Below, piece by piece: positions 11,001 to 26,000 of a stretch of DNA of 64,000 nucleotides. The stretch's first letter is position 1. Each line of letters starts with the position of its first letter. The notes beneath the pieces were generated by a model that was given only the letters and a program-made list of their open reading frames with translations, ran no database searches and was not told the DNA's origin. A program made the position numbers and the translations under genes. Origin of the DNA: Branchiostoma floridae (lineage: Eukaryota > Chordata > Leptocardii > Amphioxiformes > Branchiostomatidae); contig NC_049983.1 of assembly GCF_000003815.2 (NCBI RefSeq), positions 20,639,858 through 20,703,857 of the forward strand. The letters are read 5' to 3'.

Positions 11001-14000
11001 GGTCGTCGGACAGTCGACCGACGAAACCAATACAGGGCACTCTTTCAACCTTATGTGTTTTTAATGTAACGTTATTTATTATTTTAATCGTATTTTGTCT
11101 GTTCAAATGTTGTCATAACTAACCGTTCCTGTTCAAAGTTGTGTTGACAAAACTAACATTACATCTACTTCTACTATGTATTTAGACATAGTTAGCTATA
11201 TTTCTAAGTCAGAATAAAGGGATTCGGGTTTCCATCCGTTAGCTTCCTTGGCACAATGATGGTCGTCGAGGGTGCAGCTCCGCCTACAAGACCTACCTGT
11301 TCCTGACAGAGCTCTGGGGACGGAGCATCGCTGACGGCCGTTCCTGGTCGCCTTACAGTTCTGAAGGATTTGGACTATGAAATGAATACACTGCGAGAGA
11401 ACTTATATAGATATGTGGACTATTTCAAACATGAATGCCGGTTCACATGAATGAACTATTAGTACGCATGAATTGACGTATATAATTACGTATAAAAGTA
11501 TGAAATATAACAAATAAATTTATAAATATATTTTCCTTGAAACACTACTGCTCGTCGTGGGTGAAACTCAGCATGAAGACCTACCTGTTCCTGACGGAGC
11601 TCTTGGGTCGAAACATCGCCATTGGACACTCCTGGTCGTTCGGGCAGTCGACCAGGCATATTCCAAGCTTATGTGTTGTTGAATTTATTTAATAATTTAT
11701 TAAGCGTGCTTTCAGGTCTGCTACTTGTTCGGAGCTCCGTTCGCCTTACTGGTTTAACTAACATTTACTTCTAGTTCATTGCGTATCTGTTAAAAGTTGC
11801 TTTGGCGTAACTAACATTTCTTCTACTATGTAAAATTTCTAACACGTTTTACTAAGTGTTAATGTTATGGACTGTTCATTGCCTTTGAAATATGAAAGGT
11901 AAGTTTATAACAGTTTTATCGATCATCATTCGGCAGCTACTACACCTAGCCGGATCGACCATGACGACCAAATGTTGAAAATACGGTAAGTGTGTCTATC
12001 TGTGTATGAAGGAACTTGATAAACTTTGAATATTGAGGCACGTTAAAACACATTACAGAACTGTTTCTCGCTACTCAGATTATCCACGCCCTTCGATTTT
12101 GCCACGAACTTAACTGTAGATTTTGATTGCCGAGGTCTCCTACTACTTGCGCTAGAAAAGGTCGACAATATATCGCACATTCTGTCAACACAAATGTGAC
12201 CACGTCTTAATGTAATATGATACATAATATATGCACACCGTGTGTCATTAATGTAGCAAACATGTCTGCATGAAACCTTAGACTCGCATGAAGTGCGGGT
12301 GCGCCACTTGATTAGGATTGACAGGCTTTGTCTTTGAAGTCCACGCCGCTGGCCCGACGTGACAATGTGTAATCGCTTGGCGCATCATAACATTTACGGA
12401 AAATTTCTCATTGCTTGCTCAAATAGAAACAGGACAAAACAAAACTGGCGGACTAGTGAGGATTCGGTTCAAAATGTGTCATGACTTTGCACTGAACGGA
12501 CAGTCTGGAATAAAAAGGGATTTGCCGTGTACTTTGAAGTTTGAGAGCCAACCAGGGGTCACCATATCAGTTTCCGGCTTTACCATGCTTGCAGGAGACT
12601 TTTTGGCCTCTTAGTGACAAATTTGTGGCATTTTGTGGGTTCTTACTCAAGAGCCATTGGCGTAGAATGGAGTATTCACTTTCACTGCAACAGATCGTCA
12701 ACGTTGACATGGCTTGGAAAGCAACAAGTGTTACAGCGGGCCTCGACGGAGATTTACGCACGGTCAAAAATTACATGCAATACGATGTCGAACTCATAAA
12801 CTTACGTCCGAAGCTAGAGGGCCTCACACACTCACACCCTCCGTTACATATGTTAACACCCCTTGTCTGTAATTTTAGAAGGTAAAAGAAGTAACGATAG
12901 ATGAACATTGCATGTAGATATAAAGCAACGGTAAGGACCAGGGTCAGTCCAATTTTTGCTACAATTCCACCGGCATCAGAACAATTGTATCGCGCACTCA
13001 CACGCACAAACCAATGAGGTTTTATCTTGATAAAACTCCTTGCACAAACGTACAAAACGTTCATTTATTTTTATCGCAGCGATGTTTACTTCATACTTGC
13101 CATCAAACCCCCAAAGTTTTGACAAAATGCTGCACGTTCTGGTCCTCAAACAAACTGTAACGATACGTGTCATAATTTGTTACGATGTGTGCACGCAACG
13201 TTCCAAGTTTCAATCGGTTTCCGTGGCAGTTTTGCGGAGCTGTAAGGTATTGTATTTGGGACCTCCGAGATATTTCGCTACTTGACACCGCCGCTCGCTG
13301 TAGCGCGGAAGTCCGGCCCCGCTCGCAGTAGCGCGGAAGCCCGGCCCCGCTCGCTGTAGCGCGGAAGTCCGGCCCCGCTCGCTGTAGCGCGGAAGTCCGG
13401 CCCCGCTCGCTGTAGCGCGGATGCACGGGCTAGTCTATGCGAAAACAAGTTATGATTTCCAACACAGACAAATACAGAATTTATGCTGGATAACCACCGC
13501 TGCAACAGTTGTAATTTTGCTGACCAAGCCGTAAATTTCAAACATTCCAGTTGTACCTAACGGCAGGCCATGAAGTTGTTTATGTTCCGCCCAGCACGGG
13601 GCGGATTAGTGCTCCTCCCAAGTGTCTTTGATGTAACCGCCGCCTGCATATGAATGGCCGGGACAGTCGCGACAGGGAAAAACTCTGACGCGTTCTGGTC
13701 GGTGGCGGCGCTAAACTATAACGCGACTCGCACGCGACAGTAACGCGTTCGTATCGCGTTTGCGTTTGTCAGAGTTGCATACTATGTCGCAATCAGTACT
13801 GTATGTAGATGTTACAGTGAAGAATGGAGAACTAACCCTGTCGGAGTCGGTGAGATGCTTGAGGAGGTGCCCCAGGAACCTGTATCTGGGCGTGGCGTGG
13901 ATCAGGATCAGGTCTGTGCAGCCGTCCGCCAGGTGGGCAGATGGAGACACGCCCTTCGGAGTCTTCTTACAGGCACAGGAGTTGGTGGCTGCGTTGATGG

Positions 14001-17000
14001 CGATGAAGCGACCGCGTACCCGCTGCCATCCACCTGGACCTGAGCATCATGAACACACATGTCAGAAATGTTCACTTCATGGGATTCCAGGTGGTATGCA
14101 AAAAGTACAAGACAACCATGTTGCTTTGTGTATCTTGACAACATTAATGTTTAATATTTCTCTTTTTTCTCTCTCTTTGAGGTCAAGTAGAGTAGTTCAA
14201 TGCTGCTTCAATATTTCTCACATTTTTAGACATTTACCACACTGGGTCATCCCTACTCTTCTTCAAAAGTGTAAGTGTGCAAGGTTTTTAATAAAACAGG
14301 AACCTACCAAATGTCTCCACAGCACGAGGCTGTTCCGAGGGGTTAAATGGGGTCGGCTTGTCTTTCTCTCCAGCCTGCTTGCACACAAGGCACCTGCAAA
14401 ACAAATATAATACCAGTAATCTATCCAAATCACTCTGCGACAAGCAAACGAAATGTAGATTTTCCACAAGAATGACAGTATTAACGTAATACAGCTGGAA
14501 ATGACTCCTATCTCTAGGCACCAAATAGATATGGTAGCATCTTAGCAGCAGTTATAATATGATATACGTGTCACATGTATATGACCTAACTTTATTTAGA
14601 ACTGAAATAAAGATATTAAAAGTCATTTCAACCATGAATTTAAAAGATGTCCCATGCCTTACCCTTCAGTGCATCTGATCTGGTCATACGGGCTGCTGCC
14701 TTGGTCTGAGCAAGGCAGAAATGCCACCTCCCCCTCGTAGATTTTCCTTCTACAAAACTTTTTGAAACCTACAAGGGAAAATGCAACTTCTCTTGTAAAC
14801 CATTCTTGTCGCTTTATTGAGAATGTCGAGCAAAGTTGAAGATGATAAGCAACATTTCTCTATCCTCAATATACAACTTTCTATCTAAATCAACATCAAA
14901 CACAAGGGGATTCAGCATAATAACTGTTATAGTCAAGGTTAAAGAGTTCTCAATATCATAATGCCTTACTGTGACATATATTGCAATTGGACATGCACTG
15001 CGCTTTAAATTTCTTGCACACCTTAAGCCAGTTGTTTTACTTGTGACAAGAATGCTGGTGCACCCATGGTAAAAGATGGACCAGGTAAACACATACCGGA
15101 GTAGTCATATCTAGTGGGACCCATCCACCTGCGCAGGTCGCTGTCTCTCACCACGTCGCCATAGAAACCATAGCCCAGGAACGACACGTTGTACCTCAGC
15201 AGCTGGCTACGGTAGTGTACAGAGGACACGTCCAGGGGCTGACAGTCACCTGGAATAAATATGACATGTTTGACACACATATTACCAGCTTGGTATATTA
15301 CTGAGTCCAAGCTTAAAAAAAAAATTCCACTTTGTCAAAGAACAATGGGATGTGAATGTTAGAAAGTGCATTTCTTTTCAGTAGGTCAAACAGACACTTC
15401 CAGATAATACACTGGGGCACAACACTTTCCATCAAACTATTCCTACTCAATTCTTCCCACAAAGGTCAGAACAAGGTCACTGTTCTTCACATTGGATTTC
15501 ATGGTGGCACTCTAAGCCAGATGGCATCTGTTCAATAGCACTTAATAGATTTCTATTAAGTGAAGGTCTTTTAGTCAATACCTCGAGCATTGAAATCAAT
15601 TAAGGCAATCCCCCATAAAATGATTTTAGGAGAGATGAAAGCATCAGGGGAAATGATTACATTGATGCAGATTATACTTTGCAGGTCACTTCATCCTTTC
15701 AGTGGCTGGCAAAGCCTATTGATTTCAGCTCGGAAAGTAGAGACCCCTATCTAAAAATGTCAGAACTGCAGAAGTGCATGATTCAATCTATATTTGTATA
15801 GTACCCGGTATTTCTAAACCAAACTTGCTTACCAATGATTATGTGCAATGCTGAGGTGACGGGGTCATTCACACCGACGGTGGCATAAGAAACAGCATCT
15901 GTAGAACCTGTAATGGGCAAACAGAACAAATGCAATAGAACTGGTGTCAACAACAATACAGCCTAGCATACAGTCCACCTCGATTTTTTCCATACTATAT
16001 GCAAATACAGCAATTAGGACCTATAACTAAGTACAAGTGTGCATTTGTCAATATGTGGATGTCTAGGCATTTCATTCCTTATTCAGTCATTCATGCAACC
16101 ATAAGCAATCACCAGACAACATGGCTTCAAATTGATTGATACACCAGCCTACTGACTGTATCATTTCCCAGGTGGGTCCAACAATATTGGCTGCCAGGCT
16201 CAGGTAGCCGTTCTTCCCTTTTTATTTGGTGTAAGGCCAAATCAAGGCACAATACCCTTGCGATTATGCCTGGTCTGTTTATCTACAGCTTTTAAAGGTA
16301 AGTTTTGCACAATTTCGGCAACAAAACTGCAAATATTCTGAATTCAAAAATATTCATTTAATTCAACAGTTGCAACAACTTGTGCAGCATTTCATTTGCA
16401 TTTTGTTGCTTTTTATATCACATATCCATGTCATGGTTTTATGCTACCAGCTTGGTTAACGAGGCAAATGCAAGCCACATGAAATCCCCTAGCCTCTGGT
16501 AGCACCTAAAAACTCCCCAAAGCTCACAACTTAAGCAGCAGCAGGAAGATGTGGAATTCCATAGATCAAACTTATGATATGTCTTTAAAATAAATTTTTT
16601 TTAGCAAAACAGTGACTTTGCAGATTCTAAAATAAATCACCAGGAAGTTTCATTTGAGGCAAGGCTTAGCCCAGAAATGACAGATTGTTAGCGTTTCCTC
16701 AGCGTACCTGCAGGAATGATGCCAATGCGGAGGTGAGGTCTGACCAGCTCTGCGGCCAGCCAGTCCTTGTCCACACCAGCCTCCTGCTGGGTTCTGGTGA
16801 TCAGGCCATTGAGGATCTCACTGAACATGCCATCTCCTCCAACACACACAATCCTGAGCAGACAGGAAAGTACTCATGTCAGATATTATATATATATATT
16901 TTTTTAATGTATGTATGTATGATACATTTATTGAAAATACATGCCAAGAGGTAAATGTTACATAGTCATAATAATGATAAATACAATGATATTAAGTCCT

Positions 17001-20000
17001 GTGTACTTGGCCACAACGAAAGGAGTGATGGCCAGTATGAAACCAGAAGCAGATTCACATGTAGTACCCACAGCATACTACTTTTGTACATTGAGTTAGT
17101 TTTCTTGGATTTGACATATCCTTCACTGTTCTATGTTGTACCATAAAAGATCAGACTTTCTTTTATTATCATAGATCTATATTTTCAGAAAGTCATCATG
17201 TATGGTCAGTCCAAAACCAGTTTTATTTCTCAACAATTCATTCCCAGATTTGTCTCCTCCTGGCAATGTTTGTCAACACGAGCTTAAAGAAAACTAACTA
17301 CAAATTAGTACAATGTACATTTTTGTATACTCAGACATTTTCAGACATCATCAATAATCACTTTCAAAATAATACTAGTAAGAAAATATGTTGGCAATCA
17401 TTCTCCACTGTGGTATCACAGGAAGTTGTGCACCTTCAGCCGGCCTCCTATAAATAAAGGTCTTTCATATAAATAAAGGTCTTAACATATTGGACATCTT
17501 AACAATGAGAAGATGGCAGCGAGTGCTAGCCCTGACCTGACCTCACAAGATACATGGGTCTATTGTCATGAAATGGGTCAATCTGCAATGGAGGAAATTG
17601 TTTGGATAGACATCGAATACAATTTGATATATATACAATGTATTGAAAGGGCACAATACTACAGAAAAGAAGTATCATGCAGCAGAAATAAATCTGTTCT
17701 GCCTGAGCAGTTAATAATGCAAAATACATCTGATGGACCTTTGTAAAAGACTTCCATAAGGATGGCTCTTAAAATATTTATGACCATGGTAATTTTACCT
17801 TATTTGGATAAGAACTGAACATTAAATTGGTGGACTTAATTGACACAATTAAAGTACCTGGACTTTCATAAGGTCCTCTACTACCATTCATGTACATATT
17901 AGATACACAAAGGCAGGTCAAATGATTTTAACATAGTAATAACAAGGTATACCAATATCAAACTACAGTAAAATGTCAAAATCTGAACATTCTCTATTAC
18001 CTGTATTTGCAAACTACACAGATTGTCTAGTACTCGAAAAATATATTGAATTTATCTTTAGAAAAAGAGTATCTAATTCTTTTAAGCATATGGAAAGAGG
18101 ATCATCTTCATGATTGTCCAGCACCATGATTTATGCAATATGTCCTCTCTATGTATTACAGGTAGGCACTTGAGGCTTTTCTCACAAAATGTTGCCAAGC
18201 AATTCTAAAACATGTTCTAATGCAGAACTGTAGGAAGCCTGCAGGATGCCTATTCCTGAACTTGACCTATATCTTACCGAAATCAACATCCACAGCTTCT
18301 TGAGATATGCTATTTCCATCAGACGCACATGCATCCACAAGTATACTCACTCCTTTACATCAAAAACAAAAACATATTTATCAGTAGCTTCTTTGCAGAG
18401 ATAACAAACTACCCAGGGTTTTACTTCAGACATTTAACTACAGGCAATGAATCAAACATATAATCTATATTACCTTCAGAGTAAGAAGTTACCAAATGAA
18501 ACTGTCCAAACTTTTCGGCCATGACAAATGTCCAAATCACAAGACTTCCAGTTGGGGCAATTAAATAACCATATAGACTGAAATGGGTCCAGTAATGGCA
18601 CATAGCCTGCCCTGATTCAATCACAGTAAGATTAGTCATATAAATATGGAGGAATCAGCCCAGGGATATCATTGGTCAAATAAGACATGGAGAAACCAGT
18701 GCAGGTATTTGGCATCAATATAGTATGTTATCTTACCCCTCGGATATAAGTATGGCAGACACTTTCTGGCATAAAAAAACATGTAACGTTATCATGATGC
18801 AGATTTCTTAATATTTAGCCAGGAATTGGCTTCATTGTATACTGACAGTACAATATAATTCAGTTTCATGACATAATTTATTTAACCAGGAAAAACACTC
18901 TCAGGCTACTGCCTGCTTTTCAGGTGCCCCTGGGCACATATGCATACATAAACATAGTACTTACAACATGATTTCAAAATACACTGAAATTAACAGACTA
19001 GATGCTTGGTAAACAGGTATCTAAATATATCTAGTTGTTTCAGCAACTGTCAGCTTATGTATCTACAGTTTGTAAAGGCATTTCAAACTCTGCACATAAA
19101 TATATCATATCTTCAAACTGGATCCTTATGATGCCTATCTCATTCCGTCAACACCCATTGATTGGTGAGGCCACAAGGGACTGCAGGGTTACTGATGATG
19201 AAAGACCCAGCTACTACCGATTTTCAAATTAGTGCCCTGATGACTTTTTCTATTTATGATATCAGAAAAACAGGTGGCATGATTTTAGATTGGTTCAGCT
19301 GGGCCCCAAGCAATTTGTTTATCTGTCTTGCTGCTAGTAGTGGTAAGCTTCCAGGTAGATACTGAAGGAAATTTCTATTTTGTCAGGAGGGACTATGGCT
19401 AAGATGCAAAACATATTCAAGTTTTATCTGCTTTTTGACCTTTGAGTCTTATATATGTACGTGTGAGTGTGTGTGAGAGAGTCCAGTACTTAGTCTGAAA
19501 TCAATCTACATAAATCCAAATCAAATCCTTCTCTCGTAAACATTCAGGATGCCATGGCAACAGATAATCACAAAATCCCAGTTTATACCATTACCTGGAA
19601 CAAATGGTCTCCCTATCCATTTTTATTAAGCTTTTCCTACTAATCCTTTGTTATGCAGCTCAATCCTGGTGATTATACTGTAATAACAGGAATATATTTG
19701 GAACCATTCAAGCGAATAATATGCAAAAAAAAGTTTCTCTTGCACATTCCAGCACCAAACCAAGGAGGTTAACCTCCTTAATCAAACAAAACACATATCC
19801 CTTGCCACCCCATAGCCATTCTCTGAAGCAGAACGTTTCCAATTGACTGTTCAGTGTAATGGTTTTCCAGCATTCTCACTAATCCTCTATGAGGGTCTGC
19901 ATACCCATCATCAGTACGCCATAGGCAGCCTACTTTGATTTCCAATAATTTGTAGGGAAAGCCATCTTATTCAATTCTAATTCATAGCGAGGTGATTAAA

Positions 20001-23000
20001 TTTTACATACATGTAATTGCTTTCATTGACTTATGTGTAATAAGTATGGGGTTCTTCTGAATTCAACATGAAGCACTGTGGAGACCCCCATACAGACCCT
20101 CTCCTATCAGTACCTAACCCAGATACAGCACTGTATCAGCAATCGTTCACCGAAAACACTTCCATCCATCAGTCCTGCCCACTAATGACCTGTATTGACC
20201 CAGATTCCCAACCATGATCAATATCAATTTAATTATGACCCTTCACACCACTGGGTGCAGACAGATGGGGTTTTAAAAGGGGACCAGTACCATCTCCTAA
20301 CAGGCATCGCTTCTTGGGCGTTAAGGTCATCTCGGTCGTATTGAATGGTCAGCAGTATTTTCAACTCTCTCAATGGCAAATAGGGAAAGTTCCTAATTGG
20401 CATGACAGTGAGAAGACATGTGACTGGCATCCTTAAAATGTCATCAAAGTTCACACCTTTCGCATGCTATAGTTTATATCTGTAGGATAGGCACTAACAA
20501 ATTCAATTTACTTTTTTCAGTGGCTTCAGTTTATGTTAGGACAGAGAAGGGGGGGTCAAGGTGTTTTAAATTAGATTGTAGTTGAACCAATTTTAGTAGT
20601 ACAGTAGTTGCAGAAAACAGGTATATTCGTGGTGTAATGAATTTGCAATTAAAAGTTCACCACAAAACAAACAAAATAACAAAAGTTTACTGCAATATCT
20701 ACATGTGACTGACAGCAATGAAAAAATATTTCAAAAGCAGATGATATTCTGGGCCTTTCACATAAGAAGAGTTGGTGCTATGTTAAGCTTCATCTCCCAA
20801 TAAATGACAGCCAAAAGGGAACTTAGCTAAATATATAAGTTACATTTGCCTGTTACATTTGCATTGTGCCTGGCATCTAATCTCTACAATTACATAGTAA
20901 AACTCTATTTACTCCTACTTACAGAATTATTTACTGGTAATAAAATGACATAGTGTAAAGTCCTCAAATAAAATGTTTCTTGTAATTCATCATGAAAGGG
21001 AATTAGTCTGCTTAGGAATGAGCCAGAAGACTTGAAATGACTTGAGTGGAAACATTTGACCTTGATACTTAATGACAGGTCAAATATCTTAGAACATCTA
21101 AAAGTGATGGCAATGTCTGATACCCCAGTCTTCTGACCACAGAAGAAATGGCTGGAGTTACATGTGATGAGGCTGAGCCATGCTGCCGGCATTCTAATCA
21201 TGACTTTCAGCATCATGTGGAGGTGGGCTGATGATCAAATCTTGTTAATAGGAAGGCTACATCATGGGCAATCTATGCTTCATTATTTGTGTTTAAGTTC
21301 AAATAAAGTGAAATTTGATGTATCATTAACTATTTTTGGCTTTTCTGAAAGCATCTGTGTAATATTTAAATCAATGGCACTCTCTGATGGTACAAATTAG
21401 CAATGCAGACATTAAAGCCTGGTGTGTTACGTTGAACGGCGGTTAAACTGGCTATATAGATACAGATACAGAAAGCCATACTACCTAATGTGGAGTCCTT
21501 TCTGTGATGTCATGACCTATTGATAATTTTTCCTACAAAAGAGACACAACTTACATGTAGACAACATAGACGTTTTCAGACAAGACCAAATTTTCATTTG
21601 AAAAATAGAGCAAATTTCATTTCTCTAGCACTTGAAGCCATTTTAAGGCACTTTGGTTTCTGTACCACCACAGTAAAAAATGATAAGAAAAAATAAAAAA
21701 ACTTAACTATTTTTGATTTCCCCAAACAAAGCAATAAAAATCACGATAAAATTTTTCATTAATGTTCTGTAGGATGGTGATATTGGATTCATAACCCTGT
21801 ATGTCTTCCATGTCAACCGAGTGTCTACACAAGAGTAGTAAACCACAAGGGCAAGTTTGTAATTGGCCCACTTTGCACTTCATATGTCATACTTTACAAC
21901 CACCATAAATATCAGTGTAACAGACCATCTGCCTTAATGGAAATCATTACAATAATCAACTAATGCACAGTCAGGGTGACCCCAAGGTGCCATACTGGGG
22001 CCTCCAACAGATGGCCACCCGCAGTGTGAGTTTCGGTGGAGCTGCCAAGGTTACACATTAGCTGAATTACACAGCCCTGCGGGACTACAGGGTGCCCTTC
22101 ACACAGCAGGGGGCTATACTTCACTTCCCCATGGACATGTTGGACCCCTGCCAACCTCACATACATACCACATATATCTGTACCCACAGGTCTTTTCAAC
22201 ACCACTTTATCTTATCAGTCTTGCTGGAAACAAGCAAGAGGCAAGTAATCAACAACGATGCCGTCGCTGGATGCCAGAAATGCGCTGCCTCAGCATGTAG
22301 GAATCGCCCACTCAGCGCCCAGTTTTCACATCTATCATCATTTGGGGGCCAAAATTTGCATTTTCATCTTGCCAGCCATTTTGAGATTTCCCTGCTTATG
22401 CCTCTGCTTTTCCTGTACATAACAAGTATTCTGAATTCTTACTTCTATACAGTAGTCACAAATCATGCTGACTCAGCAAAGCCCAGTAATGTAACCCCAT
22501 GGTGATATGTGAGATACATGACCGGAAGTGCGCAGTTATCTTAAAATCCTAACATTACAGAAGTCAATATTTTAGGATCTTCCACAATCAATAGTATTGA
22601 ATAATCTGCATGAATCATAAAATGAAATTTTACTGTTAGAATAGAGGCGGGAAAAGGACTTAAAATGTTAAACAAGATGTCACAGTCAATATATATATAT
22701 ATGACTTGTCAAGATTTAGAAGTTAATTTTTGGGATATCTATAAGACATCATATTACTTTTTTTTATTAGACATGTTTTGAAAACATTAAAACATTAGCA
22801 AAGATATAAGATTCCATTATAAAACACAGAAAAGGGTGCTCTCCCCAAAAACCCAAGACAAACTCACTCAAGGTAACTCTAATCAGAGCATATATCCTCA
22901 TTTTGTGTTGATTGAAAGCAAGCTGACAGGATAGTTGCTAACCTGAGGAGGGTGCCCAGGTTGAAATGCTGATAGCATCTAAACGTACTCTCCCCAAGCA

Positions 23001-26000
23001 AGTACAGTCAAACCTGTCTATAGCGGCCACTCAAGGGACCGGACAAATTTGGCCACTATAGACAGGTGGCCCCTGTATAGAGGTGGCAACTTGTAGATAA
23101 AATACCCAAGGGACCGACAAAAAGTGGCCACTATGGACAGGTGGCCCCTCTGTAGAGGTGGCCCCTAATACAGGTTTGACTGTAGCTTATGGAAGGAGAC
23201 TACTTTCCCTCTGGCTGATTATATCTCTTCCGATTTGTATTGATTTGCTGGGGACAGCCTAGCGGGGCTAAAGAAAGGTTTGAAACAACAAGACTGTTCT
23301 GCCTCCTTTTAGGGCCATGTTCACAGGCTTGTGATGTACCAGGCAGTTAGTTACTTACCCATCAAGTTTGTTGAGTTCCAGCTCTTGTAGTAGATCACGA
23401 GCATGGCCAGCACGCTCTGTAACTGTAACAATATAACATTCTTAATAACATATAACTTGTAGGTATACCATCCAAGAGCTATTTCATATTACAAAAATCG
23501 AACAAGCCTTGCAATAAAGATACATTGAAATAGCTGATTTTAGAATTTCATTCCAAGAAGTTGCTACCTGGTAACCACTACCTGTAATTTACATACGTGT
23601 ACTAGACAAATTGATCCTGCACACAGTTAAGCACTTCTGGCTTAACCCAGCATGTCTTAGATTTTATGTCATTAGGAAGAATTTCAGACACTGTCATACC
23701 TTGCAAGGGTTGTGTAAGCACTTGTTGTGCCTGACACAATGCCTTACCTGACCAATGCCTTACCTATGACATCTGCCTTGATCCTCGCCAAGTCAAACAG
23801 AGGAGCTACCTTCTGCTGGTAGATCTGAACCCCCCTCTTTTTCCCACCAAAAGGGTTGACAAACACCAGCAGACGGCGCGGTCTGAGGTACTCTGAGGGA
23901 AAAATACAGCGCATGTGTCAGAAATTCTGAATGCCTCATGATATTAGCAAAAGCACCACATGAATACAGTGTCATCATGTAAAACTTGTTGTTCCTAGCT
24001 GTATTTCATTTGTGTTCCTCTCTTTGCTTTTATGATGTTCCTGGAGCTAAAACTCAGAAAAATGCCATTAACCTCAGTGTACCATTTGACTTCTACGATG
24101 TTGGCATGGGGTTATAATAACATTGTTTGATTGGTGGACAAGTCTGTCTTTTCGTTCTGGCTACAAATGACAATAAAAGGTGTTATCTACATGTCGTAAA
24201 ACATCTAAGGTACCTTAATGAATGGTTTATCACATATTTACATTTACAAACAATAGCGAAAACGATTTACATTGCCACATTATCGTTTGTTGTCAGAAAT
24301 CGAGAAAGTTTATACCTTGGTTCAATCTCTCCTGTAGTCTATCTATCCACTCCCTACACACCGTAGGGTCTGGGCACTTGAAGGTGACCTTGCCAGGCCG
24401 CCAGATCCGTCCCCGTTTCTTCTGTACATAATGTACTGCAAACCTGGAGCAGCTGATGGGGGTGAGTTCGATATCACTGAAACCGTCCTTGCTCCTCTGA
24501 CAGCGTTTCTCCACTGGAGTTACTGCAATCACCTCTGACAGGTCTACTGCATTTGCGTCTGATGCTGGAAAATACAACAGGAGATCAGTTACACATACTC
24601 AAGGCAAAACTGCATATTCGAGAAAGTGGCAATTGATTTTCCTCCATCACTGGTATTTAGATTTTGAACTTACATGTGTATGTCACATATTAATCATTCT
24701 AATCACTGGAGACAAAGCAAATACTGAATACCTTCTGTAAATGCATTTCAGTTTGCGGGGATTTACTTTCGCGGTAACAGGAAAATGGAGTGTTCACTGT
24801 GGTTTTAAGTTTGCGGTAGCGCCATAGACTGCTATAGCTATCAAAAAATAAAAACAAAACATAAAAACCACCGCGATAATTGCTGCATTTACTGCAACAG
24901 TATTTCAAGTATGTGCAAGCGTAATTCTATTTGATGGTGGTGTCTATACTGCTGATCTGATGCGGATGTTTTTGACAGTCTATATCCTGCTTTTCTTACT
25001 CTCTTGCCCATAAATTCTGATCTTCTGGAGAATGAAGCCTAACAGCAAATGATTTCTCAGCACATTACAAATGGTGAAACATGTAACTGCATTAAACAAA
25101 ATAAAGCAGATCCATTATTTCAGTAGAAGCAGTTTGGAGCTGGTCCATATTTATCTGGTGCCACCAGAAGAGTGCAATCTCACACAGGGGTGACCTTTTT
25201 TTTTCAAATTGACTTTTTGAACAATCCAATTTTACATGGGGAGGGATATGGGTGAAATATCCTGTATTTGCTTGCAAATGTTGCTAGTCAAGTCTTTTAT
25301 TTACTCATTAAGATTCATAGATAACGATCTGTGAGATGCTGACAACAGAAACTTAAGACATTCCCATACATGGTCACGTAGTCCTTCAGCATAACTGTAG
25401 GGTATTTGGCCCAGAACAAAGTCTCTGGGAGTGGGAGTCCCCTGTCATGCTATCGATCTTGTGCCCTTGGGAAATGCACTTAACACTTAAAATATACAGT
25501 CATGCTACAAGTTCAACAACTAACAATCATACTTATCAAGAAAAAATAAGTAAAAAGGTTTGTAGCACTGTAGCAGAGACAAATGTGTACACGCTGACAC
25601 GACAACCTGCACATAACACACTCATGTATAATACATGTACACACTGGTTCCTGAGGCGCTGGAGGGTGTGGCAACGTTTTACGTTTCAGAATTGATTACT
25701 GGGAAATAAATCCTTCCTTCAACTCATCAATTCCCCAGGAAGATTTTGCTGGATAATACCTATTCAAAGCAGGGAGACACTTAAACCTTTCATGTGATTC
25801 CATCAAAGCCACGATGCTAATGCAAAGCACGAGGGCGCTAAGAATAGACAGTAATGGCTTCAGCGAACTGATAGCAACTCTTTTGGAACGACTTCGTCTA
25901 CATCAGGGAGCAAAAACTACTTTGTGTAATTCTACAAATGCGCTTATAGCATTACTGGAGGATTTAAAAAGTAGATCATACTTTATTGACGCTACAAAAG

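Larger units (their letters stand above)
9080..13801. mobile_element. 4.7-kb TA-flanked inverted-repeat element in CERK intron 10
   Basis: The left end CAGTACTGATTGAGATATAG (9080 onward) and the inverted right end CAGTACTGATTGCGACATAG (ending 13801) match with two mismatches over about 23 bp. TA flanks both sides (9078-9079, 13802-13803). Both subterminal zones are rich in short CGCG motifs such as GTCGCGTT, TCGTATCGCG and ACTCTGACGCGTTC. The interior has a repeated GC-rich unit (10810-11665) and a 28-bp minisatellite (13291-13422), with no recognisable transposase. This could be one large non-autonomous element, or two smaller elements of one family bracketing unrelated DNA. The single-element reading is inference. 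Confidence 0.6.

Noticed and set aside
10860-11048. Minus-strand ORF in the GC-rich repeat as a transposase fragment
   Set aside because: The frame is not kept in the other two repeat copies and no DDE-type motif is visible.
13103-13541. Minus-strand ORFs rich in RASALQRAGPDFRATASG repeats
   Set aside because: They arise from the 28-bp GC-rich tandem repeat reading in two frames and have no independent coding evidence.
13760-14410. A 216-codon + strand ORF
   Set aside because: It is antisense to CERK exons 9 and 10, which have conserved protein, phase and splice sites on the minus strand.
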